The notes under the pieces: model-generated | Seen by the model: only the letters and a program-made list of their open reading frames with translations | What the model was told of the DNA's origin: nothing | Database searches by the model: none | Shown: positions 33,301-41,392 of the stretch, piece by piece | Layout: the number at the start of each line of letters is the position of its first letter | Position numbering within the stretch: position 1 is the stretch's first letter | Assembly (NCBI GenBank): GCA_019285755.1 | Contig: CP079103.1 | Coordinates: forward strand, 4,092,001 to 4,156,000 | Direction: 5' to 3' | DNA length: 64,000 bases | Source of the DNA: Chitinophaga sp. E66 | GTDB lineage: Bacteria > Bacteroidota > Bacteroidia > Chitinophagales > Chitinophagaceae | Program-made: the position numbers and the translations under genes

Positions 33301-33344
33301 GTTGTATTTTTTTATCTGTTTGGATCAGCTAAAACGAACCTCCT
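33292..33344 (-). promoter_or_regulatory. Antiterminator stem of the aromatic attenuator
   Basis: AGGAGGTTCGTT (33344-33333) pairs with AACGGGCCTCCT (33303-33292): 12 bp including two G-T wobbles, with a 29-nt loop. The 3' arm contains the whole 5' arm of the terminator, so the two structures exclude each other. The 5' arm overlaps the last two bases of the leader stop codon: a ribosome finishing the peptide would cover it and allow termination, while one stalled at Phe or Tyr codons would leave it free. Confidence 0.72.
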
Positions 33345-33402
33345 AATTCTGGTACCAGAAAAAGTAAAAGCCGTAAAAGTATCCAAAAGTATGCTGTTGC
33401 AT
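33343..33402 (-). CDS. Aromatic amino acid leader peptide
   Basis: A 20-codon frame encoding MQQHTFGYFYGFYFFWYQN. Ten of 19 residues are aromatic: five Phe, four Tyr and one Trp. It starts about 31 nt after a consensus promoter -7 element and ends at the antiterminator arm, upstream of the pheA-tyrA-aro operon. Codon content matches the products of the operon (Phe and Tyr, and chorismate for Trp). By analogy with pheL and trpL its translation, not the peptide itself, would be the sensor. The codons F14-F15-W16-Y17 lie at the distance where a stalled ribosome leaves the antiterminator arm mostly free. Confidence 0.85.
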   Translation of the reverse strand: MQQHTFGYFYGFYFFWYQN

Positions 33403-33432
33403 CAGATAGTGTGTTTGCGTTGTTTGATAGAA

Positions 33433-33463
33433 CAAAAGTAAGGGGTGATTTTATTTTTTCAAA
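33433..33463 (-). promoter_or_regulatory. Bacteroidota-type promoter of the aromatic operon
   Basis: On the minus strand TTTG (33463-33460), a 19-nt spacer and TACTTTTG (33440-33433), an exact match to TTTG / TAnnTTTG. Transcription should begin near 33425, about 25 nt before the leader peptide ATG. Confidence 0.78.
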
Positions 33464-33654
33464 CAGGGGTAATAAAATATCAATTTCTTCTAACAAACAA
33501 CTAACTACATTAGATAATATTCAACAATTAGGGAAATATGGCGTTTAGTTGGATAGAAAAATGCCGTTTTGTATGCTATAGCAAATAATTTATCATCTTT
33601 CCCGGCTTTCCCGATTTCCCTTTCTCTCATGACAAAACGTGCCATTTGTCATCT

Positions 33655-33807
33655 AACCGTATTGTAACCGTATTGCAACCGTATTAAAACCGTAGTCTAA
33701 CCGTATTGCAACCGTATTGTAACCGTATTAAGACCGTATTGGGACCGTAATGGCTTAGTAATGCCTTAGTAGTAATACCGCATTAAAACCGTATCAATTC
33801 CGGTATA
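33655..33807. repeat. Degenerate tandem repeat, 11-bp unit (AACCGTATTGT family)
   Basis: About 13 consecutive 11-bp units in strict register, most of the form AACCGTATTGT, AACCGTATTGC or AACCGTATTAA, decaying to CTTAGTAATGC and TACCGCATTAA at the right end. No open frame of interest crosses it. Function unknown. Confidence 0.88.
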
Positions 33808-34205
33808 TCAAACCAGGGGTTCAGTAAGGGTAACTTAAGGGTTTATGTATATCTGGTGTATATCAACCAGTACTCCCGTCAATACAATAAGGATTTGCAG
33901 GGAATAAGGAGGGAAAGACCATAGATAGAGGAGATATTCCTTAACCCTTAGGCTGATATTCCTTCACCCCGAACAAACTTAACTGACGCCTAATCAATGA
34001 ATTAAATAAAAAACACTACAAAATGCTACAAAATAAGTGTATACGGCGTTTTCCTTTTTCCCTACCCCGGTTTACCGCTACTTTTGACCTAGTTCTTTGA
34101 CATATGGTCACAATTAACACAGTAGATTACCTTAACTCATTGAATTACAATGAGATGTTGTACTACTCGTAATATAACAGTATGTGATTCAATACATTAC
34201 ACACT
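33808..34205. other. A+T-rich noncoding stretch
   Basis: I see no gene, RNA or clear motif here. It separates two 11-bp repeat arrays and is distinctly more A+T-rich than the coding regions. The stretch 33464-33654 is similar. Confidence 0.5.
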
Positions 34206-34370
34206 CTCGTCTGCCGCTCGTCTGCCCTTCGTCTGCCCTTCGTCTGCCCTTCGTCTGCCGCTCGTCTGCCGCTAATTCCCTTGTAATCGCCCTGTATTTG
34301 GCCTGTAATTCCCCGCTAACCGGCCTTTTATCGGCTTGCATCCGACTGTAATCCACCTGCAATCAGCCTC
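34206..34370. repeat. Tandem repeat, 11-bp unit (CTCGTCTGCCG grading into TGTAATC-like units)
   Basis: Six near-identical units (CTCGTCTGCCG, CTCGTCTGCCC, TTCGTCTGCCC twice, TTCGTCTGCCG, CTCGTCTGCCG), followed in the same 11-bp register by about nine diverged units such as GTAATCGCCCT, GTATTTGGCCT and CTAACCGGCCT. The register is kept although the sequence changes. Confidence 0.88.
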
Positions 34371-34403
34371 TTGACCAGTGGAGAAACGCCTTCATGCAGG
34401 GGC

Positions 34404-34431
34404 AAAAAAAGCCCCGGCATGATGCCGGGGC
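34404..34431 (-). terminator. Terminator of the small lipoprotein gene
   Basis: GCCCCGG / CCGGGGC stem (34411-34431), extendable to a near-perfect palindrome, with a seven-T run on the minus strand (34410-34404). Confidence 0.82.
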
Positions 34432-34463
34432 GGGATGTAATATCCTTTAATGCTTGCCTATGA

Positions 34464-34682
34464 TTAGTGAGCTTTAGCAGTAGAGTCGATAGCTTTAGCA
34501 GTAGAGTCAACTACAGCAGCAGCAGAGTCAACAACAGCAGTAGCGGAGTCAACGGTTTGTTGAGCAGCGTTCAGCAGGCTGTCAGCAGCAGCGGTAGAAT
34601 CAGCAGTGTTAGAAGTACCAGCGTTGTTGCAAGCAGCTACGAACAGACCCAGAGCGAGAGCGAGGAAACCAATTTTTTTCAT
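34464..34682 (-). CDS. Small Ala/Asp/Ser repeat lipoprotein
   Basis: 72-residue protein. MKKIGFLALALGLFVAACNN is a lipoprotein signal peptide (lipobox Cys at residue 18). The remainder is low-complexity and repetitive: ADSTAAADSLLN, TVDSATAVVDSAAAV, VDSTAKAIDSTAKAH, a loose seven-residue VDSxAxA repeat. This suggests a helical or extended envelope spacer, somewhat like Lpp in size. No known family can be assigned. It is divergent from the ECF sigma gene and has its own terminator. Confidence 0.78.
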   Translation of the reverse strand: MKKIGFLALALGLFVAACNNAGTSNTADSTAAADSLLNAAQQTVDSATAVVDSAAAVVDSTAKAIDSTAKAH

Positions 34683-34745
34683 TTTGATACGTTTTAAGGT
34701 TTTTTTGAAATGAGATTTAACCTTTATACCGGGTTTCGGAGAAAG

Positions 34746-34791
34746 GTAACCCGCAAAATGAAAAAAATTTATTTTGCCTACTTTGGGTTAC
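34746..34791. promoter_or_regulatory. Two-part inverted repeat between the lipoprotein and sigma genes
   Basis: GTAACCC-GCAAAAT (34746-34759) is matched by ATTTTGC (34771-34777) and, after a 7-nt interruption, GGGTTAC (34785-34791). The arrangement lies in the divergent promoter region and could be an operator or a transcript hairpin. It ends 26 bp before the sigma gene start. Confidence 0.45.
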
Positions 34792-34817
34792 TAAACCCGC
34801 CCAAACCGTATTAATCA

Positions 34818-35402
34818 GTGAATAATCTTTTGCACATAGAAAAGGATCAGGAATTACTGCACAGATTGGCTGCAAACGATGATAAAGCGCTGGAAATCAT
34901 ATATCTGGAGCATTATCCGATGGTAGAGCGAATGATCTGGCAGCACAATGGCACGGCAGACGATGCCCGGGATATCTTCCAGGAGGCGATGATCGTATTA
35001 TATGAAAAGGCAAAAGAAGGCAATTTTGTACTCTCTTCCCGGTTGAAGACATTCCTTTATTCCGTTTGCCGGCGGATGTGGCTGAAGAAGCTCCAGAGCG
35101 GGCCCCATCCCACCGCCCTCACGGAAGACACGGAGGAAACCGCCGATGCCGGCGAGGCATTGGAAGCCCACCTCGAGAAAGAAGCCCGGTTCCGGCAAAT
35201 GGAAGCCGCCATGGGAAAAATCGGGGAGCCTTGCAAAACCATCCTGGAGGAATACTATATCCACCGGAAGAGCATGCAGGATATCGCGGAGCAGTTCGGA
35301 TACACCAACGCCGAAAACGCCAAGAACCAAAAGTACAAATGCCTCATGCGCCTGAAGAAACTATTTTTGCGAATTAATATAAAGCCAGCAGGAACAACGT
35401 GA
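34818..35402 (+). CDS. ECF-type RNA polymerase sigma factor
   Basis: Intact 194-residue sigma-70 family protein of the extracytoplasmic-function group, with region 2 (ALEIIYLEHYPMVERMIWQH, DARDIFQEAMIVLYEKAKEG, RLKTFLYSVCRRMWLKKL) and region 4 (CKTILEEYYIHRKSMQDIAE, QFGYTNAENAKNQKYKC). The start is GTG at 34818. Its stop overlaps the next gene's ATG by one base (TGATG), so the two are translationally coupled. Target promoters are not known. Confidence 0.9.
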   Translation: MNNLLHIEKDQELLHRLAANDDKALEIIYLEHYPMVERMIWQHNGTADDARDIFQEAMIVLYEKAKEGNFVLSSRLKTFLYSVCRRMWLKKLQSGPHPTALTEDTEETADAGEALEAHLEKEARFRQMEAAMGKIGEPCKTILEEYYIHRKSMQDIAEQFGYTNAENAKNQKYKCLMRLKKLFLRINIKPAGTT

Positions 35403-36478
35403 TGAACGAATTACATAAAATACAGGAAATTGAACGCTACCTGGACGGTGAAATGACCGCCCCGGAAAAGGAAGCGTTTGAGTCCCTCCTGCGTCAGACG
35501 CCCGAGCTCCAGCGGGAAGTCGCCAGCCACGGGGCATTCCTTTCCCAGCTCAGGGCTAATGGCTCCGCCAGGAACTCCGCGCCCGGATGAATGCCATCCA
35601 CCCCGCGCCGCTGCAGCAGCCCGCCAGGAACAGCCCGCAGCTCCCATAGTTACCATGACCAGCCGCAGACGTACCTGGTACTCCGTTGCCGCAGCTGCCT
35701 CCATCGCCCTGATCACTTCCCTGGCGACCATGGCCATCATGCAGCGCTCCGCCAAAAACTCCTACACCGCCAAATATGAAGACGTCCGCCGTGTGCTGAA
35801 TAACATCCAGCGCTCCCAGAACGCCATCATCCGCGATATCAACAATAAAAATTCCGGTCCCACCAACCCGGGCACTTACGGCGGCACCTGCTTCGCCATC
35901 AGCCGAAACGGCTACATGGTCACCAACTATCATGTAATTGCCGGGGCGGATTCCATTTACCTTCAAAATAATAAAGGGGAAGCTTTTAAAGCCGTTAGCG
36001 TGTTCGAAGACGTTTCGTCCGATCTGGCCGTGCTCCGCGTGGCCGACAGCACCTTCCGCACCGCTCCCCTCCCTTATACGCTCAAAAAGACCCCTCCCGC
36101 CTCGGGCAGGAAGTGTTCTCCATGGGCTACCCCGCGATGAGATCGTTTTCGGCATGGGTTACATCAGCGCTCAAACCGGTTTTAACGGCGATACCCTGGC
36201 CTACCAGGTATCCATCCCCGTGAACCCCGGCAACAGCGGCGCCCCCTGCTCGATATGAACGGCGAGCTCATCGGCATCATCACCGGCCGCCAGTCTACCT
36301 CCGAAGGCATTGCCTTCGCCGTGAAGTCCGGTCACCTCAAACGCCTTTTAGAAGAATTACCAAAAGAAAAGTTCAGCCGCAAAGACCTCAAACAAAAGAA
36401 CCAGCTCATTGGCCTCCCCGCGTGGAACAAGCCAAGAAACTGGAAGATTTCGTATATATGGTGAAAGTGTACAACTAA
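35402..36478 (+). CDS. Membrane-anchored trypsin-like protease with anti-sigma-like N-terminus
   Basis: Predicted topology: a cytosolic segment of about 95 residues (MNELHKIQEIERYLDGEMTA, PEKEAFESLLRQTPELQREV) that looks like the N-terminus of Bacteroidota anti-sigma factors; one membrane helix (WYSVAAAASIALITSLATMA); a linker; and a periplasmic HtrA-like trypsin domain with His in TNYHVIAGAD, Asp in SSDLAVLRV and Ser in NPGNSGAP. No PDZ domain is seen. Breaks near 35562, 35627, 36107, 36137, 36248 and 36420 join into about 360 residues. Coupling to the ECF sigma gene suggests it holds or releases that sigma factor; this is inference. Confidence 0.78.
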
Positions 36479-36500
36479 GCGATTGAAAAATGAAAAATAA

Positions 36501-36542
36501 AAGGACCGGATGCATGGGTTTTACCTACAGCATCCGGTCCTT
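36501..36542 (+). terminator. Terminator of the sigma/protease operon
   Basis: Perfect 13-bp stem AAGGACCGGATGC (36501-36513) / GCATCCGGTCCTT (36530-36542) with a 16-nt loop, then CGCTTTT. Confidence 0.82.
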
Positions 36543-36626
36543 CGCTTTTAATTAGGTGCTACTACCTATAACGGCCTCCCTCTCCCCACCCTACCTTTGC
36601 GCAGCTTCATTAACCTCAGCGCAATC

Positions 36627-37902
36627 ATGAAAAGATTTACCAGTTTACCCCTTCTCCTGGCAGTCATCCTGCTCACATTCTCCCATTGCTCTAAACCCCG
36701 CCCTGTAAGCCCGGCCCCTGACCCTCCTGGAAACGGCAATAGCGGCGGCAACAATGGTGGTAAAGGCAATCCCACCGCAAAAGGAACCCCTGTAGGCGCC
36801 CCGTTCAGTATGAAAGTAGGTGCCGACGGCGGAACCATTGCCTATCCTGGCTCCCGGTTCACTATTACCATCCCTGCGGGCGCGGTAGACCAGGAAACCG
36901 AGTTTTCATCCAGCCCGTTACTAACACCGCCCCCGGCGGTAAAGGCCTCGCCTACCGGCTCCAGCCGGAAGCCCTGACGCTTAAAAAGCCCGCTACCCTC
37001 ACTTTCAAGTATACAGATGCGGACATGAAAGGAACCATGCCGGCCGCCTTCGGCATCGCGACCCAAAAAGCTGACGGGATCTGGTATACGGTAGGCGCTA
37101 TGCGGCATTTGCTGGCCAGAACCATCTATGTCCAAACCAGCCATTTCTCCGATTGAGCTTCTTCGAAGCCGTATCACTCCAGCCGTCAATGGCAGTCCTC
37201 GACCCCGGGCAGCAGGCCTCCTGGCGGTAAAATGCGTGCTCCCCAACAGGAAGACCTGCTCGAGCCGCTTACCCCGGAAGGCAAAGAAGCCGCCCTCCTC
37301 GACCCCAATACGCTCCTGGATCCTAAATTCATCGAAGAATGGTCGCTACAAGGAAGCGGAACGCTCAACGGCAGCGGCAATACCGGTAAATACATTGCCC
37401 CGGCACGGATTCCCGCTACGAATCCCGCGCTGGTATCTGTGAGCTTCAAATCTAACGGAAGGCCGGTGGGGATTTTGCTCGCCCGCATGTTTTGCGCGCC
37501 TGAAGGCATCTCCGTATCCATTGCGGGTGGCGATTACACCACCTACGGCAATTCCGGCGGCCATATCACCAACGGCGAAAGCTTCGTCATGGCGGAACAG
37601 GCAGGCGTAACCGCCAGCGTAAAATGGAACGGGCTTAATACCGGTCAATGGAACTGGGATCTTACCAACATCCTGTTTCTCCTGAACATCGGAACAGCAC
37701 AGACCTACGCTCAGGCCTATGACGGCGGCGGCGTGGCAATACCCAGCCCAGGCACGCTGGAGGTATTTGAAACGGGCTCGTCCGGCCCCTGGATCATCGG
37801 CAACTTCCAACTGCAGAAGGCAGGGCACTTCATCTATTCCACCCTCCCGTGACAAGTACGACTACCGTAAAAGGATACTTCAGAGTCAAACGCCTCAATT
37901 AG
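36627..37902 (+). CDS. Lipoprotein with a ZU5-like domain, function unknown
   Basis: Lipoprotein (MKRFTSLPLLLAVILLTFSH, then the lipobox Cys) with a Pro/Gly/Asn-rich linker (PGNGNSGGNNGGKGNP), followed by a segment like ZU5 domains (GADGGTIAYPGSRFTITIPA, GAVDQETEF). The C-terminal half (residues 190-420) contains NTLLDPKFIEEWSLQGSGTL and is not recognised. Breaks near 36915, 37160-37200 and 37845. Adding one C at the last gives the ending TTTVKGYFRVKRLN with stop at 37902; otherwise the frame ends at 37852. No operon partner. Confidence 0.62.
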
Positions 37903-37911
37903 GCCCCATGC

Positions 37912-37946
37912 AAACAAAAACGGCTGACCATCTCCGGTCAGCCGTT
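37912..37946 (-). terminator. Terminator of the minus-strand gene at 37966
   Basis: Perfect 11-bp stem AACGGCTGACC / GGTCAGCCGTT (37919-37946) with a 6-nt loop. The T-run lies on the minus strand. Confidence 0.78.
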
Positions 37947-37965
37947 CCATTTATGTGTTAAAAGT

Positions 37966-38734
37966 TTATTCGTTTTCCTTCATGCGCACCGCCGGGTTCT
38001 GCCGCCACTGTTTGGCACGGACGGAGATCCACATGATCAGGTCTTCCTGGTTGATGGTACGCAACATCCCATAGCTGGGCGTGTAAGCCTGGGTGAACTG
38101 CATGAGCGAGTCTCCTTTGAGGCCGGTTACCGTGCTCACAAAGCTCTTGGAGTAGCGGTAATCTACGTATTGCTGGCGCTCGTTTTCCTCGTAGAGTTTA
38201 TTGAACTTGCGCAGATCCTTTTGCTGGCGCGAGCCCGGGTAAACGGACTAAACACGAGCCCGAATCCACCCTGACCGCGTTTTCCGTATCTACCAGCGTC
38301 TGCTGCTTGGCTTCAAGGAATGGCCTGAACTCTTCGTAACGGGCTATGGAGTCCAGCTGATAAGCGTTCCACTTTCCGGATACTTCCACCTGTGGCAGGA
38401 AGCGCTCCCGGGCGTTGAGGCGGACGTTGGCGACCTGCGTGCCGGCGAGGTTGATGACTTTTACGCTATCCGATATGTATCCGATGAAGGAAATGAGGAT
38501 TTCGTCTCCCTGGCGGGCCGCGATCCGGTAAAAACCACCCTGGTCGGAGAAGACGCGGGCGCCTGTTTGTTTATTCCGGACGGTGGCGGGGTATAAAACA
38601 AGTTTGCCGTCAAAACTGGTGATCTGTCCGCGGACGGTAACGGGCGTTTCGATCTGGGCTATGGCCGGGAGAGACGCCACGCCGGCCATCAGGGTCAGCA
38701 GCATGGTGAAAAGGTACGATCTGTTGGGCTTCAT
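37966..38734 (-). CDS. Secreted protein with carboxypeptidase-regulatory-like domain
   Basis: Secreted protein of about 256 residues (signal peptide MKPNRSYLFTMLLTLMAGVA). Residues 33-110 form a CarboxypepD_reg-like beta-sandwich: VTVRGQITSFDGKLVLYPAT, GARVFSDQGGFYRIAARQGD, EILISFIGYISDSVKV. The C-terminal half is charged and helical (QKDLRKFNKLYEENERQQYV, MWISVRAKQWRQNPAVRMKE). One break near 38240. Such proteins are common in Bacteroidota envelopes; role unknown. Confidence 0.72.
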
Positions 38735-38783
38735 ATTATTCTAACATTTGCGTCCGGTAAATAGTTAAGACACGAATGTAATA

Positions 38784-38825
38784 TAAAAAAGCAATTCCCG
38801 GAGGAATCGCTTCCCCGGGAATTGC
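38784..38825 (-). terminator. Terminator of the CsbD-like gene
   Basis: GCAATTCCCGG / CCGGGAATTGC stem (38791-38825) with a 12-13 nt loop, followed on the minus strand by six T. Confidence 0.8.
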
Positions 38826-38838
38826 TCTTCGTTCGTTG

Positions 38839-39024
38839 TTACAGAGAGCGGATCAGTGAAATCACTTCGTCTCTGGTTATGCCGAGTTTAATCTGTATCT
38901 GGCGGATGAGGCGGTCGTCTTTCCCCTGCTCATAGGTTAGATCCGTCTCCGTCAAATCGACGAAAAGCTGCTTCAGCTTCGTCTTGATCTCGCTCCACCG
39001 GTCCTTGATCATCAGGATGTCCAT
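38839..39024 (-). CDS. CsbD-like small stress protein
   Basis: Intact 61-residue protein matching the CsbD pattern: DRWSEIKTKLKQLFVDLTET, DLTYEQGKDDRLIRQIQIKL, then GITRDEVISLIRSL. CsbD proteins are abundant under general stress in many bacteria; biochemical role unknown. The start could be Met1 or the Met five codons later. Single gene with its own terminator. Confidence 0.8.
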   Translation of the reverse strand: MDILMIKDRWSEIKTKLKQLFVDLTETDLTYEQGKDDRLIRQIQIKLGITRDEVISLIRSL

Positions 39025-39093
39025 GACATGACAATTTATAGGTGAATAATGAGGGGTTACCCCATAAATTCAAAGTCTATGCCAAAACAGCCG

Positions 39094-40027
39094 TCAGAAC
39101 GTCCCGACCTGCAGCGATGTCCTGAAAAGCACACTGTGACCGGCTTCTACCGTCACCAGTCCCATTCCGTTATTGAAAGCGTTGGGCGCTCCGGTCAGGT
39201 TTTCTATGGCGATGCTGTTCCGGTGCGGCGGCGTATACACCTGCAGCACGGGATAGCTCCTTTCAGGATAAAATGCGATGCGGATACGTTTCTCCGGATC
39301 GGTGAGCGTGCACAAAGGCTGCGCGGCATCGAAATCCAGCAAAAAGGAATTATCCAGCTCCACGCCGTTCATGCTTTTGCCTTGTTTAAACTCCTGGTAT
39401 GGCAGCACTTTTCCTGTTGGAATAAGCTTTTCGTCGAACTCCACGATGCTCGTGCTGCTGAACTGCAATTCCAGCCTGTCTACCGGCGTGCCCGTGGTGA
39501 AATACGGGTGCCAGCCGTCCATCAGGGGATGGGCGCGTTGTGCAGGTTGAAGACCGCGGTGGTGATTTGCAATTGCTGATCTGCCAGCAGGCGGTATTGT
39601 ACCTCGCAGCGGTAAGGGAACGGGTATCCGGGATCGTCTCCGGCATAGTGATGTTCCAGCGACACTTCGGCGAAGCTGTCTGCCGCCTCTTCCTTAATGA
39701 GGGTAAAGGCCTGATCGTAGAGCAGCCCGTGGATGGGGATTTGCGGATGGTATAATCCGTTCCCTGCCAGCTGAAGGCCGCGTCTTTGATGCGGCAGGCG
39801 AAGGGGCTCAGCTTTACGCTTTTAAAACTGCCCGTTACGCCCGCATGCAGGTCGGATTCGCTGCTGTAACTGTCGATCACGTTGATTCGTCCATCGCCAT
39901 GCGGAACGCTGAATGCGTGCAACAGGGCGCCATAGCCGGGTATGATCTGTACTTCCGCGCCTGCGTCGTCCTGCAGCGCGATGATGGAAAAGCCGTTCTC
40001 TTCTTTATGCGTGATACTGAATGCCAT
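39094..40027 (-). CDS. Aldose 1-epimerase family protein (mutarotase)
   Basis: Galactose-mutarotase-like beta-sandwich enzyme that interconverts sugar anomers. Signatures: GFSIIALQDDAGAEVQIIPG, a HGLLYD-type motif recovered when one base is added near 39745, DGWHPYFTTGTPVDRLELQF, and NSIAIENLTGAPNAFNNGMG. A second break lies near 39525. About 311 residues. It follows xylA by 27 bp as the last gene of the xylose operon, so it probably supplies the anomer used by xylose isomerase. Confidence 0.82.
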
Positions 40028-40054
40028 GCTTCGGTTTTGCCGTAAATATACAGC

Positions 40055-41381
40055 CTAAATGTACTGATTGATGATATTTTCCAGCCATTCCTGGCGGCCG
40101 CTGGTCAGTTTCGGCTCGCCATTGGCGATGGCGAAAGTGCGCAGATCCTCCAGCGAAAGTTTCCCGCTTTCAAACTCCTGGCCTTTGCCTGTATCGAAAG
40201 AAGCATAGCGGTCTTTGCGGAACTGGCGATAGGGAGACTCCGCAGCATGCGGTCTGCCACGAATGCCGCGCGCGCAAAGGCGTCCATACCTCCGATGTGT
40301 GCGTGGAAGATATCTTCGAGATCGGTGGAGTTGCGACGGGCTTTGGCGTCGAAGTTTACGCCGCCGCCTGCGAACCCGCCGGCTTCCAGGATCACCAGCA
40401 TGGTCTCTACGAGCTCGTTGAGGTTCATGGGGAACTGATCGGTATCCCAGCCGTTCTGATAATCGCCGCGGTTGGCGTCGATGCTGCCCAGCATGCCCGC
40501 GTCTGCCGCTACCTGCAGCTCGTGCTGGAAGGTATGGCCGGCCAGGGTGGCGTGGTTTACTTCGATGTTCAGCTTAAAGTCTTTATCGAGGCCATATTGA
40601 CGGAGGAACCCGATCACCGTGGCGCTATCGTAATCATATTGGTGCTTGGTAGGCTCGCAGGGCTTGGGCTCGATGAAGAAGGTGCCTTTGAAGCCCTGTT
40701 TCCGCGCGTAATCGCGGGCCATGGTGAGGAACCGGCCGAGGTGGTCGAGCTCACGTTTCATGTCTGTATTCAGCAGGGTCATATAACCTTCGCGGCCGCC
40801 CCAGAACACGTAATTCTCGCCACCCAATGCGATGGTTGCGTCGAGCGCGTTCTTTACCTGTGTGCCGGCGTAGGCGACTACGGAGAAGTCAGGGTTGGTG
40901 GATGCGCCGTTCATGTAACGCGGATTGCTGAACACGTTGGCAGTGCCCCAGAGCAGCTTCACGCCGCTGGCTTTCTGTTTTTCTTTCGCGTACTCCACGA
41001 TGGCCTGCATATGTTTTTCATACTGCGCTATGGAGGTGCCTTCGTCGATCAGGTCGATATCGTGGAAGCAATAGTAAGGAACGCCGAGCTTAGTGATGAA
41101 CTCGAAAGCGGCGTCCATTTTATCTTTGGCAGACTGGATCGGGTCTGCGGAGGTCAGCCAGGGAATTCTTTGGTACCAGGACCGAAGGGATCGCCGCCGG
41201 TGCCGCAGAAAGTATGCCAGTAGCTTACGGCGAACTTGAACAGCTCGCGGAGCGTTTTGCCGTTGATGGTCGCATTCTCGTCGTACCATTTGTAAGCAAA
41301 AGGATTGTCGGATTTGGGGCCTTCATATTTCACTGCCCCCACTGTCGGGAAGTACGTTTTGTTTCCTGTTATGATCTGCAT
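40055..41381 (-). CDS. xylA: Xylose isomerase
   Basis: Converts D-xylose to D-xylulose with divalent metal ions. Signatures: [112 protein letters not shown]. Breaks near 41160 and 40225. About 442 residues, the class II length. The start ATG at 41381 is 11 bp after xylB, and the gene ends 27 bp before the mutarotase. Confidence 0.95.
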
Positions 41382-41392
41382 TTGTAAAGATT

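Noticed and set aside
33655-34370. CRISPR array
   Set aside because: Units are 11 bp, contiguous, without spacers, and no cas genes are present.
40297-41223. Long plus-strand frame (308 residues) opposite xylA
   Set aside because: It lies antisense to the well-conserved xylose isomerase and has no recognisable motif; it is a by-product of high-G+C codon use.
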